The notes beneath the pieces are model-generated. The model saw only the letters and a program-made list of their open reading frames with translations. It made no database searches and was not told where the DNA came from. From Pseudomonas sp. Irchel s3f7 (GTDB taxonomy: Bacteria > Pseudomonadota > Gammaproteobacteria > Pseudomonadales > Pseudomonadaceae), in assembly GCF_900187615.1 (NCBI RefSeq), contig NZ_FYDO01000005.1, positions 1 to 64,000 of the forward strand: a stretch of 64,000 bases of DNA, written 5' to 3'. Each line of letters opens with the position of its first letter. The first letter of the stretch is position 1. The position numbers were made by a program, and so were the translations under genes. Of this stretch, positions 16,201 through 29,837 are shown piece after piece.

Positions 16201-16982
16201 TGAAAAAGCTATTTGCTGTATTGATGCTTGCTGCGCTGCCAGTGTTCGCTTTCGCTGCTGAACACGGTGGCCCTGCGCTGGAAAAAGTCGACATCGACGT
16301 TTCCGATAAAGCGGCCATGCAAGATGGCGCGCGTACGTTCGCCAACTACTGCATGGGCTGCCATAGCGCCAAATTCCAGCGTTACGAGCGTGTTGCCGAC
16401 GACTTGGGCATTCCCCATGAATTGATGCTGGAGAAGCTGGTCTTCACCGGCGCCAAGATTGGCGATCACATGAACATCGGCATGCAGCCGGCGGACGCCA
16501 AGGCCTGGTTTGGCGCGGCTCCACCGGACTTGACGCTGGTCGCACGTGTTCGTGGCACTGACTGGCTCTACGGTTACCTGAAGTCGTTCTACGAAGACCC
16601 GTCGCGCCCTTGGGGTGTGAACAACAAGGTCTTCCCGAACGTGGGCATGCCTAACGTCCTGGTCGGCCTGCAAGGTCGTCAGGTTGTCGGTTGCAAACAG
16701 GTTCAGATCGTTGAAGACGGCAAGAAGCAATATGATCCGTTGACGGGTACGCCGCTGACTCATGAAGCGTGCGATCAACTGACCATCGTGCCGAAAAGCG
16801 GTGCTTTGACCGAAGAGCAGTTCGATGAGAAGGTCAAGAATCTGGTAACCTTCCTGGCTTACTCGGCTAACCCGGTTAAGCTGCAGCATCAGCGCATTGG
16901 TACATATGTATTGCTGTACCTGGCGTTCTTCTTCGTATTCGCTTATCTGCTCAAGCGCGAATACTGGAAAGACGTGCACTGA
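16200..16982 (+). CDS. petC: cytochrome c1 subunit of the bc1 complex
   Basis: The 260-residue precursor has a signal peptide (cleavage near AFA-AEH, residue 20), a CMGCH c-type heme motif at residues 51-55, and a C-terminal membrane anchor (YVLLYLAFFFVFAYLL) ending in a short basic tail. Its A of ATG is the last base of petB. Cytochrome c1 passes electrons from the Rieske protein to soluble cytochrome c in the periplasm. Confidence 0.97.
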   Translation: MKKLFAVLMLAALPVFAFAAEHGGPALEKVDIDVSDKAAMQDGARTFANYCMGCHSAKFQRYERVADDLGIPHELMLEKLVFTGAKIGDHMNIGMQPADAKAWFGAAPPDLTLVARVRGTDWLYGYLKSFYEDPSRPWGVNNKVFPNVGMPNVLVGLQGRQVVGCKQVQIVEDGKKQYDPLTGTPLTHEACDQLTIVPKSGALTEEQFDEKVKNLVTFLAYSANPVKLQHQRIGTYVLLYLAFFFVFAYLLKREYWKDVH

Positions 16983-17011
16983 TAACGTTTCAAGCAATTG
17001 CTGTTAATCGC

Positions 17012-17090
17012 GCGCGCCCAAGGGCGCCTTCGAGTAGCGAACTGGTGATCCAGACGTTACGGGAGGCGCCCTCTGGGCGCGCTCGTTTTT
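17012..17090 (+). terminator. long hairpin with T-run between petC and sspA
   Basis: GCGCGCCCAAGGGCGCCT (17012-17029) pairs with AGGCGCCCTCTGGGCGCGC (17064-17082), differing by a single base, around a loop of about 34 bases. TTTTT follows at 17086-17090. It most likely terminates petABC, although the very long arms and large loop are unusual for a terminator. Confidence 0.7.
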
Positions 17091-17127
17091 CCGCTTCCGA
17101 TAATTTCTACAAGCGAGGAGGACCGCC

Positions 17128-17745
17128 ATGGGCGTGACCAATCGGTTGGCCTGTTACTCCGACCCCGCCGACCACTATTCCCACCGAGTGCGCATCGTAC
17201 TGGCAGAGAAGGGTGTCAGCGCAGAGATCATTTATGTGGAGGCCGGCCGCCAACCACCTAAACTGATCGAAGTGAACCCCTACGGCAGCTTGCCCACCCT
17301 GGTCGATCGTGACCTGGCGTTGTGGGAATCGACCGTGGTGATGGAATATCTGGATGAGCGTTACCCGCACCCGCCGCTTCTGCCGGTTTATCCTGTGGCG
17401 CGTGCCAATAGCCGTCTGCTGATTCATCGCATTCAGCGTGACTGGTGTGGTCTGGTGGATCTGATTCTGGATTCGCGGACCAAGGAAGCGGCCCGTGTCG
17501 TGGCTCGTAAAGAGTTGCGCGAAAGCCTGACGGGCGTGTCGCCGTTGTTCGCCGACAAACCGTTTTTCCTCAGTGAGGAACAAAGTCTGGTGGATTGCTG
17601 CCTATTGCCCATACTCTGGCGTTTGCCGATTCTGGGTATTGAACTGCCGCGGCCGGCCAAGCCGCTGCTTGATTACATGGAGCGCCAGTTTGCGCGTGAG
17701 GCTTTCCAGGCGAGTCTGTCTGGTGTCGAACGCGACATGCGCTAA
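17128..17745 (+). CDS. sspA: stringent starvation protein A
   Basis: This 205-residue protein has a glutathione-S-transferase fold. The N-terminal thioredoxin-like part contains [21 protein letters not shown] and [14 protein letters not shown], and an all-helical C-terminal part follows. SspA binds RNA polymerase with sigma-70 and supports stress survival and virulence gene expression; it lacks glutathione activity. GAGGAGG before the ATG is a strong ribosome site. sspB follows after 16 bases, so the two form the standard sspAB operon. Confidence 0.96.
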   Translation: MGVTNRLACYSDPADHYSHRVRIVLAEKGVSAEIIYVEAGRQPPKLIEVNPYGSLPTLVDRDLALWESTVVMEYLDERYPHPPLLPVYPVARANSRLLIHRIQRDWCGLVDLILDSRTKEAARVVARKELRESLTGVSPLFADKPFFLSEEQSLVDCCLLPILWRLPILGIELPRPAKPLLDYMERQFAREAFQASLSGVERDMR

Positions 17746-17761
17746 GGCTTAAGGAGCCGCT

Positions 17762-18175
17762 ATGAACTCCAGTCGACCTTATCTGGTCCGTGCGCTCTAC
17801 GAGTGGATTGTGGATAACGATTGCACCCCGCACATGCTGGTCAATTCCGAGTACCCGTCGGTGCAGGTGCCGCAGGGTTTTGCCAGTGACGGGCAGATCG
17901 TCCTGAACGTATCGCCACAAGCTGTGCGCCATTTGCATATGGACAACGAGGCCGTGAGCTTCGAAGGTCGTTTCGGTGGCGTGCCGCACACCTTGTTTGT
18001 GCCTATAGCTTCGATCCTGGGCATTTATGCTCGGGAGAATGGCCAGGGTATGGTGTTCGATCTGGAATCGCCTATGGGGGAGGACGACGACATTGAGCCG
18101 GATGACGACATTCCACCTCCTGACAGCGAGCCGCCGCGTCCCAGCGGTCGTCCTAGTTTGAAGGTGGTGAAGTAA
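17762..18175 (+). CDS. sspB: ClpXP protease specificity-enhancing factor SspB
   Basis: The 137-residue adaptor begins MNSSRPYLVRALYEWIVDN and has a compact N-terminal substrate-binding domain (about residues 1-105). An acidic flexible linker (EDDDIEPDDD) follows, then a short basic ClpX-binding tail RPSLKVVK. It hands ssrA-tagged peptides to ClpXP. The tail motif and domain order match the family well. The terminator starts directly after the stop. Confidence 0.96.
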   Translation: MNSSRPYLVRALYEWIVDNDCTPHMLVNSEYPSVQVPQGFASDGQIVLNVSPQAVRHLHMDNEAVSFEGRFGGVPHTLFVPIASILGIYARENGQGMVFDLESPMGEDDDIEPDDDIPPPDSEPPRPSGRPSLKVVK

Positions 18176-18177
18176 TA

Positions 18178-18208
18178 AAAAAGGCGATCCGAATGGATCG
18201 CCTTTTTT
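18178..18208. terminator. terminator of sspAB
   Basis: GGCGATCC (18183-18190) and GGATCGCC (18195-18202) form a perfect stem with a GAAT loop. It is flanked by six As and six Ts, so it can act in both directions. Confidence 0.93.
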
Positions 18209-18215
18209 ATTGCTT

Positions 18216-18282
18216 GTAGGAGCTGCCGAAGGCTGCGATTTTTTTCAGGATCAAAAGATCGCAGCCTGTGGCAGCTCCTATA
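18216..18282. repeat. REP pair between sspB and dolP
   Basis: GTAGGAGCTGCCGAAGGCTG (from 18216) is inverted as GATCGCAGCCTGTGGCAGCT ending near 18277. The GATCGCAGCC core is the same as in the REP pair at 9556. The element fills the gap between convergent genes. Confidence 0.85.
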
Positions 18283-18293
18283 TAGCGTGCGGG

Positions 18294-19928
<1,635 letters not shown>

Positions 19929-19929
<1 letters not shown>

Positions 19930-21740
19930 CAGCGAGGGGTGTCCGGCAGGCGTTGAACCTGACCGTTGACGAACTCGGCCCATGGCAGCTGGCGTACGAC
20001 ACGCTGGCTCTGTGTCATGCCCAGGCTACCCGACTGGCCTTCGATGCGGCTGTCCGGCAGGGCCTTCAGTTGACCCAGGCGTGGCGCCAGGCGATAGGCA
20101 TCAACGCCCATGGCGTAGAGGCGGCCGAGGCTGCCACCCGCTTGCGGCCATTGAGCCGTGACCTGGCGGCGCAGTGGATCATTGGCATCGAGCAACCATG
20201 GGGTCTCGCAGAAGCGGATGCCGTTCATGTCGTTGTACTGGTTCACATCGCCGCTGGCGCTGAAGACGTGGGAGGTGGCGTAAACCGGAACGTCACCTGC
20301 GTACTGGAAGTTCAGGGTCGGCTTGATCTGTTGAGCCTGTTGCGGCGTGGCCGCCAGGAAGATGAACTCGATGTCCTGACGGCGCGACGGCTGGGCGGCA
20401 ACCTGCGATCCAACGGTACTTTGCAGGCTCTTGGCGCGGCCTTCGCTCTGGCGTAGCTGGAACATGTCGGCGATCTGTTGGGCCAATTGCACGGGCTGGT
20501 CGACGCGCTCGATGGCGACGATGCTGCCGCCATTGGCTTGCCAGTCCTGGCTGAATGCCTTCAATACGCGATCGCCCCACTCACCTTTCGGCACCATGAT
20601 GGCGGCGCGATGCAGGCCGTCGGCGCGTGCGCGGCGCGACACTTCGCGGGCTTCATCTTCAGCGGCAAGACCAAACTGGAACAACTGCGCCGGACCTTGA
20701 TCGCCCTCGCTGTAATTCAGCGCCAGGGTAGTGATCGGCAATTGCGGGCGGGTGCTGAGTTGTTTGACCAGCGGCTTCTCCAGTGGGCCAACGATCAGTT
20801 GCACGCCATCGGCCTGGGCCTTGCGGTAGAGCTCGTCCATGGAGGTCAGGTGCGAGCTGTCATAAAACTCGATGGCTGGCGGCTTCTGTCCGGCCTGTTG
20901 AGCCTGGTAGTGAGCGGCCATGAAGCCGTCACGCAAGGCCTTGCCGACCGAAGCCAGCGGGCCGTCCTGTGGCAGCAACAGGGCGATTTTGCTCAGAGGC
21001 TGGCTGGCCAGTTCCTTGAGCTTGGTCAGGGCGACTGGCAACTGAACAGCGGCCGGGTGTTTCGGGTTCTGGGCGCGCCAGTTGTCGATAGCGGCTTGCT
21101 GTTGTTCCAGAGTGCCGGCGGTTTTCACGGCCAGGGCCAGGGCCATCCAGCCACCGAGGTCGTCGGTGCTGTTGGGCTGCAACTGGTCGGTTGGCAGCGA
21201 AGCGATCAACGTCCAGATGGCTTCATGGTTTTTTGCGGCCGCTTCATCGCTCAGCATCGGAGCGATAGCAATGCGTTCCCGTGCGGCGGCGAGGGTCTGT
21301 CCATCGGCTTCAAGCGCGCGGGCACGAACGGTGCCGGTGCGCACTTGTTGCTCCTCCGGCAGTTCGCCCAGGCGTTGCAGGCTCGGATGGCTCAAGGCCG
21401 TCAGCGCGGCTTTCGGCTGGTTGCGGGTCATGGCCAGTTCGGCTGCCAGTGTGTTGGCGAAAACCTGTGGGCCGGGTTTGAGCGATTCGACGGGAACCTG
21501 TTGCAGGATTTGCGCGGACTGGCCGGCATTGCCCTGGCGATAAGCCAGGTCCGCTGCGCTCAGCCGCAACAGGGCAGCGTCTTCAGGCGATTTACTTTGG
21601 GCGGCCTTCTCAAGCAGTTGCTCGATACTGGCGTCCGGGGTCCGTGGAAGTTCGCCAAGGCTGGAGGAGGGCGAGCTGGCGCAAGCCGCCAGCAAGGCAG
21701 CGAGGCAGAGGGCAGATAACAGCCGCAGGCAAGCGATCAT
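19929..21740 (-). CDS. lpoA: penicillin-binding protein activator LpoA
   Basis: The 603-residue outer-membrane lipoprotein precursor has the lipobox LLAAC near residue 20. It is followed by a TPR-like helical N-domain (about 30-240) and a C-terminal periplasmic-binding-protein-like domain (about 250-590). That domain contains ALLLPQDGPLASVGKALRDG and VGPLEKPLV. LpoA activates PBP1a from the outer membrane. It is the first gene of the leftward lpoA-yraN-gmhA-dolP operon and is divergent from rsmI, as in E. coli. Confidence 0.94.
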
Positions 21741-21928
21741 GTAAGTGTTCCTGATACTCGATCAAATTAGCGTGGAATTGTACCCAAGCACTGGCCGGGG
21801 CGCGATGTTACTGGCGTGAATCAATCAATTTAGCTGCTGTAAATGTAGCGGCAGTGCACAAACGGTCGCAAAAGCCATGGTCGCTACGCGCTACAATGGC
21901 GACTTTTACCGATCATGAGGTGTGCGCT
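21741..21928. promoter_or_regulatory. divergent lpoA/rsmI promoter region
   Basis: These 188 bases lie between divergent starts. TACAAT at about 21890 is a good -10 hexamer for rsmI. GAGG at 21917-21920 lies eight bases before a TTG at 21929 and decides the rsmI start. Confidence 0.5.
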
Positions 21929-22801
21929 TTGACTGCTCCAGGTGCTTTGAATTCCGCTGCTGGCTCGCTTTACGTGGTGGCGACGCCCATCGGCAACCTG
22001 GATGACATCAGTGCGCGGGCGCTGAAAATCCTGCGCGAGGTGGCATTGATTGCCGCCGAAGACACCCGTCACTCTCAGCGCCTGATGCAACATTTCGGTA
22101 TCTCGACGCCGCTGGCGGCCTGTCATGAGCATAACGAACGAGAAGAAGGTAGTCGCTTTATTACCCGTCTGCTCGCCGGCGATAATGTGGCATTGATTTC
22201 CGATGCCGGGACGCCGCTGATTTCCGACCCCGGCTACCACTTGGTACGCCAGGCGCGTGCGGCGGGCATCAATGTAGTGCCGGTGCCGGGGGCCTGCGCC
22301 TTGATTGCCGCGTTGTCGGCGGCGGGGCTGCCATCCGATCGCTTCATCTTCGAGGGTTTCCTGCCGGCCAAGGCGGTGGGTCGACGGGCGCGACTGGAGC
22401 TCGTCAAGGAAGAGCCGCGCACGCTGATCTTCTATGAAGCGCCACATCGCATTCTCGAGTGCTTGCAGGACATGGAGCTGGTATTCGGTGCTGAGCGCCC
22501 GGCATTGCTGGGGCGTGAACTGACCAAGACCTTCGAAACCCTCAAGGGCTTGCCGTTGGGCGAGTTGCGTGAGTTCGTCGAGTCGGACAGCAATCAGCAG
22601 CGGGGTGAATGTGTGGTGTTGGTGGCGGGCTGGACGGCGCCCGAGTCGGAAGACTCGGTGAGCAGTGAAGCGATGCGCATCCTCAATCTGTTGCTCGAAG
22701 AAATGCCGCTCAAGCGCGCGGCGGCTTTGGCGGCGCAAATTACCGGCGAGCGCAAGAATGTTCTGTATCAAGTCGCGCTGGATAAGCAGAAGGGTGAGTA
22801 A
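21929..22801 (+). CDS. rsmI: 16S rRNA 2'-O-ribose C1402 methyltransferase
   Basis: The enzyme methylates the ribose of C1402 in the decoding centre. I place the start at the TTG at 21929, with GAGG eight bases upstream. This gives 290 residues beginning at TAPGALNSAAGSLYVV; the in-frame ATG codons further upstream overlap the promoter. The family signature VVATPIGNLDDIS, the cofactor-site ISDAGTPLISDPG, and FEGFLPAK are all present, followed by a C-terminal helical domain. It faces lpoA divergently and precedes rnpB. Confidence 0.93.
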   Translation: MTAPGALNSAAGSLYVVATPIGNLDDISARALKILREVALIAAEDTRHSQRLMQHFGISTPLAACHEHNEREEGSRFITRLLAGDNVALISDAGTPLISDPGYHLVRQARAAGINVVPVPGACALIAALSAAGLPSDRFIFEGFLPAKAVGRRARLELVKEEPRTLIFYEAPHRILECLQDMELVFGAERPALLGRELTKTFETLKGLPLGELREFVESDSNQQRGECVVLVAGWTAPESEDSVSSEAMRILNLLLEEMPLKRAAALAAQITGERKNVLYQVALDKQKGE

Positions 22802-22874
22802 AACCCGACGCACAGGCGTGGTTAAAGGTGTTTAGCGCTTGTTCTTCGGGCGCTCTGCCGTTAACCTTCGCGGC

Positions 22875-23228
22875 GGAGAGTCGATCGGACAGTCGCTGCC
22901 CTCTATGAAAATTAGGGGGGGGAGGAAAGTCCGGGCTCCATAGGGCGAAGTGCCAGGTAATGCCTGGGAGGCGTGAGCCTACGGAAAGTGCCACAGAAAA
23001 TAACCGCCTAAGCGCTTCGGCGCCGGTAAGGGTGAAAAGGTGCGGTAAGAGCGCACCGCACGACTGGCAACAGTTCGTGGCTAGGTAAACCCCACTTGGA
23101 GCAAGACCAAATAGGGTCCCAAGGCGTGGCCCGCGCTGGGACCGGGTAGGTTGCTAAAGATGTCCAGTGATGGCCATCGTAGACGAATGACTGTTCAAGA
23201 CAGAACCCGGCTTACAGATCGACTCTCC
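22875..23228 (+). ncRNA. rnpB: RNase P RNA (class A)
   Basis: The ends GGAGAGTCGATC (22875-22886) and GATCGACTCTCC (23217-23228) pair to form helix P1. The universal core is seen as GAGGAAAGTCCGGGCTCC near 22920, AAGGGTGAAAAGGTGCGGTAAGAGC near 23030, and the 3' core ACAGAACCCGGCTTA near 23200. The size of about 354 bases fits the bacterial type A RNA. It is the catalytic RNA that removes tRNA 5' leaders, and it lies between rsmI and mraZ as in other pseudomonads. A T-run follows at 23232. Confidence 0.97.
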
Positions 23229-23585
23229 ACCTTTTTTCTCCCTCTGCTTAAATCAATGAGCAGAGTGTCGGTGATGGCAATTCCCCTCCTTTCACAATCG
23301 TCCGCAGATCCTCATTCGTAATACCAAAAAAATCTTACTCTTAATAAATTACTTTAACTTCCGAACGCAGCCTTCTGTGCTGATTCAAGTTATTGGGCCG
23401 ATTCACCTGCCAGATTTTCGTTACCCCTCCTTTTATGCTCCTAAATCTCAGTTCTGTAAGGCTTTTCCTTTGATCCGCGCCTTGACGGTGTGGTGGGCGC
23501 ATTCCTATAGTGTGCGCAAGTGGCGGAAAGTGGCATAAAGTGGGTTTTTTAAACTCAAAACGCTAGAATTTGGAGAAACGCTGAC
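23229..23585 (+). promoter_or_regulatory. rnpB trailer and dcw-cluster control region
   Basis: These 357 bases hold no gene. CCACCTTTTTT directly after P1 can end rnpB. The middle (about 23300-23460) is AT-richer and shows no clear element. A sigma-70 promoter is seen as TTGACG (23482-23487), 18 bases, then TATAGT (23506-23511), followed by three MraZ-box repeats. Confidence 0.7.
23521..23545 (+). promoter_or_regulatory. MraZ operator (three TGGNN repeats)
   Basis: TGGCG (23521), TGGCA (23531) and TGGGT (23541) are spaced exactly ten bases apart, separated by GAAAG and TAAAG. This is the TGGGN-N5 triple repeat bound by the MraZ repressor in E. coli. It lies just downstream of the -10 hexamer of the mra promoter, a position suited to autorepression. 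Confidence 0.85.
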
Positions 23586-24041
23586 GTGTTTCGTGGAGCC
23601 AACGCTATCAGTCTCGATGCAAAGGGCCGACTCGCTATGCCGAGCCGGTACCGTGACGAGCTCGATTCGCGTAGTTCCGGTCAGTTGATTGTCACGATTG
23701 ATGCCGTTGATCCATGTTTGTGTGTTTACCCACTCGACGAGTGGGAAATTATTGAAACCAAACTGCGCGCACTGCCTTCGCTTCGCGAAGAGAACCGCCG
23801 CCTGCAACGCTTACTGATTGGTAATGCCGTCGACCTCGAGCTCGATGGCAGTGGTCGTTTTCTGGTTCCGCCGCGTCTTCGTGAATATGCCAAGTTGGAT
23901 AAGCGCGCGATGTTGGTAGGCCAACTGAACAAGTTCCAATTGTGGGACGAGGATGCCTGGAATGCGGTTTCTGCTGCTGACCTGGCTGCTATTCAACAAC
24001 CGGGCGCTATGCCTGATGAACTGCGTGATTTGATCCTGTGA
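23586..24041 (+). CDS. mraZ: transcriptional regulator MraZ
   Basis: The 151-residue protein starts at a GTG ([15 protein letters not shown]) and consists of two AbrB-like half-domains, each with the DxKGR/DGSGR-type turn ([13 protein letters not shown] and [13 protein letters not shown]). MraZ forms a ring-shaped DNA-binding oligomer that represses its own dcw promoter. The operator is visible 41-65 bases upstream. It is the first gene of the dcw cluster, and its stop overlaps the rsmH GTG start. Confidence 0.96.
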   Translation: MFRGANAISLDAKGRLAMPSRYRDELDSRSSGQLIVTIDAVDPCLCVYPLDEWEIIETKLRALPSLREENRRLQRLLIGNAVDLELDGSGRFLVPPRLREYAKLDKRAMLVGQLNKFQLWDEDAWNAVSAADLAAIQQPGAMPDELRDLIL

Positions 24042-24981
24042 CTATTGATAGCGGCTTTAACCACATCACCGTACTGCTTGACGAAGCCGTCGAGGCTCTC
24101 GCCGTACGCCCTGATGGCTGCTATCTGGATGGCACGTTCGGGCGCGGCGGGCACAGTCGGTTGATCCTCAGCCAGCTCGGCGCCGAGGGTCGGTTGCTCG
24201 GATTCGATAAAGATCCTCAAGCGATTGCCACCGGGCAGACGCTAGCGGCCGAAGACGGCCGCTTTGTCGTTGTACAGCGCAGTTTTGCCGAGCTCGGTGC
24301 CGAAGTCGCTGCGCGTGGGTTGCATGGCAAGGTCAGCGGTATTCTGCTCGACCTCGGCGTGTCTTCCCCGCAACTCGACGATCCTGAACGCGGCTTCAGT
24401 TTCCTGAATGACGGCCCGCTGGACATGCGCATGGACCCGTCCCGCGGGATCAGCGCCGCCGAATTCGTCAACACCGCACCGGCGGAAGAAATTGCCCGGG
24501 TGTTCAAGGAGTACGGCGAAGAGCGTTTCTCCGGTCGCATGGCTCGAGCCGTGGCCGAGCGTCGCGACATCAAACCGTTCGAGCGCACCGCTGATCTGGC
24601 GGAAGTCCTGAAAGTCGCCAACCCGGCATGGGAAAAAGGCAAGAATCCGGCCACCCGCGCCTTCCAGGGTTTGCGTATTCACGTCAACAACGAACTGGGT
24701 GATCTGGAAACCGGCCTCGAAGCCGCGCTGGATTGCCTGGAAGTGGGCGGGCGCCTGGTGGTCATCAGCTTCCACTCGCTGGAAGACCGCATCGTCAAAC
24801 TGTTCATGCGCAAACTGGTGAAAGGCGAAGCCGACAACCTGCCGCGCAACCTGCCGGTTCGACACGTAGCGTTCGAACCCAAAATCAAAGTCCATGGCAA
24901 AGCGCAGACGGCCTCCGACGCCGAACTCAAAGCCAACCCACGTTCCCGTAGCGCTGTCATGCGTGTGGCGGAGAAGCTGCG

Positions 24982-24985
<4 letters not shown>
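24038..24985 (+). CDS. rsmH: 16S rRNA m4C1402 N4-methyltransferase
   Basis: The 315-residue SAM-dependent enzyme starts at a GTG overlapping the mraZ stop. It shows the cofactor motif [10 protein letters not shown], the catalytic-region [11 protein letters not shown], and FSGRMARAV, then the C-terminal [10 protein letters not shown]. It methylates the base of the same nucleotide, C1402, whose ribose is methylated by RsmI. The rsmI gene lies 1.2 kb upstream, so both enzymes for this site flank rnpB and mraZ. Confidence 0.97.
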
Positions 24986-27013
<2,028 letters not shown>

Positions 27014-27014
<1 letters not shown>

Positions 27015-28477
27015 TGTCTTTAAGTCTGAACAAGATTTTCCCCCACGCAGGTCACGATCTGTTGATCCGTGAATTGGCGCTGGACAGCCGCAACGTACGC
27101 GCAGGGGACCTGTTCCTCGCGGTGCCGGGCGGCAAATTCGATGGTCGTGCACACATCGCCGATGCGCTTGCGCGCGGTGCGGCTGCGGTGGCTTATGAAG
27201 TGGAAGGCGCCACGGTGCTGCCGATCACTGAGGTGCCGCTGATTCCGGTCAAAGGTCTGGCGGCTCAGCTGTCGGACATCGCCGGGCGATTCTATGGTGA
27301 GCCAAGCCATCACCTGAACATGGTTGGCGTGACCGGCACCAACGGCAAGACCAGCGTCACTAACTTGGTCGCCCAGGCGCTGGACCTGCTCGGCCAGCAC
27401 TGCGGCCTCGTCGGCACGTTGGGCTCCGGTTTTTACGGTGCCCTGGAAAGCGGTCTGCACACCACGCCGAATCCGATTGCCGTGCAAGCGACCCTGGCTG
27501 ACCTGAAAAAGGCCGGCGCCAAAGCCGTCGCCATGGAAGTCTCCTCCCATGGTCTGGACCAGGGGCGCGTGACTGCCCTGGCGTTCGACGTGGCCGTGAT
27601 GACTAACCTGTCTCGCGATCACCTGGATTACCACGGCACCATGCAGGCCTACGGCGAAGCCAAGGCCAAGCTGTTTACCTGGAACGATTTGAAATGCCGG
27701 GTGGTTAACCTGGATGACGAATTCGGTCGGCAACTCGCCGCTGACAAGCGTGAGTCGCGGTTGATCACCTATAGCCTCGAAGACTCCAGCGCCTACCTCT
27801 ATTGCCGGACAGCGCAGTTTGACGACGAAGGCGTGCGTGCCACGCTGGTCACGCCTCAAGGTGAGCATCTGTTGCGCAGCGCCTTGCTGGGTCGCTTCAA
27901 CCTGAGCAATGTGCTCGCGGCGGTGGGCGCGTTACTCGGCCTGGATTACGCGCTGGACGAAATTCTCAAGGTGTTGCCGAAACTCGAAGGCCCGGCCGGG
28001 CGCATGCAGCGCCTGGGCGGCGGTTCGCAGCCGTTGGTGGTGGTGGATTACGCCCACACGCCGGATGCGCTGGAGAAGGTGTTGCTGGCACTGCGCCCTC
28101 ATGCCAAGGGCCGGTTGCTGTGCCTGTTCGGCTGTGGCGGCGACCGCGATCGCGGCAAGCGTCCGCTGATGGCCGAAGTGGTCGAGCGTCTGGCCGATGG
28201 CGTACTCGTCACCGATGACAATCCGCGTACTGAAGACCCGGCAGTGATTTTCGACGACATCCGTGCCGGTTTCACCGCTGTGGATAAGGTGACGTTCGTG
28301 GCTGGTCGTGGCCAGGCAATTGCGCAGTTGATCGCTGGCGCTTCGGCGGATGACGTGATCGTGCTGGCCGGCAAAGGTCATGAGGACTATCAGGAAATCA
28401 ATGGCGAGCGTCACGCTTTCTCCGATCTGGTCGAGGCCGATCATGCCCTGACCGCGTGGGAGGTGGCCCATGCTTAA
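27014..28477 (+). CDS. murE: UDP-MurNAc-tripeptide synthetase MurE
   Basis: The 487-residue Mur ligase has the ATP motif GVTGTNGKTSV, the central domain with HTTPNP and SSHGLDQGR, and DNPR in LVTDDNPRTED. The DNPR motif marks specificity for meso-diaminopimelate. It adds that residue to UDP-MurNAc-L-Ala-D-Glu in the cytoplasm. The start overlaps the ftsI stop by one base. Confidence 0.97.
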
Positions 28478-29837
28478 GGCCCTGAAATTGAGCGAACTGA
28501 CCGGCGCACTGAATGCTCGCCTGGTCGGTAGCGATGCCAGCTTCGACGGCGTCAGCATCGACAGCCGTGCGATCAAGCCGGGTCAGCTGTTCATCGCGCT
28601 GACCGGCCCTCGCTTCGACGGTCATGACTATCTGAATGATGTCGCGGCCAAAGGCGCCGTGGCGGCATTGGTTGAGCGCGAAGTCGCCGACAGCACGCTG
28701 CCACAATTGCTGGTCGGGGACACCCGTGAGGCTTTGGGGCATCTCGGTGCGTTGAACCGCGCCGCGTTCACCCAGCCCGTCGCCGCCGTGACCGGTTCCA
28801 GCGGCAAGACCACGGTCAAGGAAATGCTGGCCAGCATCCTGCGTACGCGCGGTGCGGTACTGGCGACCCGTGGCAACCTGAACAACGACCTCGGCGTTCC
28901 GCTGACCCTGCTCGAGCTGGCGTCGGAGCACACCGCTGCCGTGATCGAACTGGGCGCTTCGCGCCTGGGCGAAATTGCCTACACCGTCGGCATGACCAAG
29001 CCGCACGTGGCCATTCTCAACAACGCCGGCACTGCCCATGTTGGCGAGTTCGGCGGTCCGGAAAAAATCGTCGAAGCCAAGGGCGAGATTATTGAAGGGC
29101 TGGATGCCGATGGCGTCGCCGTTCTCAATCTCGACGACAAGGCGTTTGGTATCTGGAAGGCGCGCGCCGGTGATCGCAAAGTGCTGACATTCGCGTTGAG
29201 CAATGTCAGCGCCGATTTCTACGCCAGTGATCTGGCCACGGATGCTCGCGGTTGCCCGTCATTCAACCTGCACAGCCCAGAAGGTGTGGAGCGTGTTCAA
29301 CTGAACCTGCTCGGCACCCATAACGTCGCCAACGCCATGGCCGCCGCCGCCGCTGCCCATGCGTTGGGTGTATCGCTGTTCGGCATCGCCACCGGCCTTG
29401 GCGCGGTGCAACCGGTCAAGGGGCGAACCGTCGCGCAACTGGCCACCAATGGCATGCGCGTGATCGATGACACTTACAACGCGAACCCCACCTCGATGTG
29501 CGCCGCCGTTGATATACTCGCCGGCTTTTCCGGCCGCACCGTTCTGGTGCTCGGGGATATCGGCGAGTTGGGCGACTGGGCGGAGCAGGGGCACCGCGAC
29601 GTGGGCGAGTACGCCCGTGGCAAGGTTTCTGCGCTGTACGCGGTCGGACCAATGATGGTTCACGCCGTCAACGCTTTCGGTCCACAGGCTTTTCACTTCA
29701 GCACTCAGGCTGAACTGATCAAGGCCCTGGGCGCCGAGCAAGATACAAACACCACCATTTTGATCAAGGGCTCGCGCAGCGCCGCGATGGAAAACATCGT
29801 TGCCGCTTTGTGCGGGACCAGCCTGGAGAAACATTAA
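28470..29837 (+). CDS. murF: UDP-MurNAc-tripeptide D-Ala-D-Ala ligase MurF
   Basis: The 455-residue ligase has the ATP loop [12 protein letters not shown] and [11 protein letters not shown], followed by the C-terminal domain with [11 protein letters not shown] and LGDIGELG. It adds D-alanyl-D-alanine, completing UDP-MurNAc-pentapeptide. The gene overlaps murE by eight bases, and its stop shares a base with the mraY ATG. Confidence 0.97.
   Translation: MLKALKLSELTGALNARLVGSDASFDGVSIDSRAIKPGQLFIALTGPRFDGHDYLNDVAAKGAVAALVEREVADSTLPQLLVGDTREALGHLGALNRAAFTQPVAAVTGSSGKTTVKEMLASILRTRGAVLATRGNLNNDLGVPLTLLELASEHTAAVIELGASRLGEIAYTVGMTKPHVAILNNAGTAHVGEFGGPEKIVEAKGEIIEGLDADGVAVLNLDDKAFGIWKARAGDRKVLTFALSNVSADFYASDLATDARGCPSFNLHSPEGVERVQLNLLGTHNVANAMAAAAAAHALGVSLFGIATGLGAVQPVKGRTVAQLATNGMRVIDDTYNANPTSMCAAVDILAGFSGRTVLVLGDIGELGDWAEQGHRDVGEYARGKVSALYAVGPMMVHAVNAFGPQAFHFSTQAELIKALGAEQDTNTTILIKGSRSAAMENIVAALCGTSLEKH

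Noticed and set aside
22802..22874. tRNA gene between rsmI and rnpB
   Set aside because: No cloverleaf or CCA end is visible; the segment is the rnpB promoter region.
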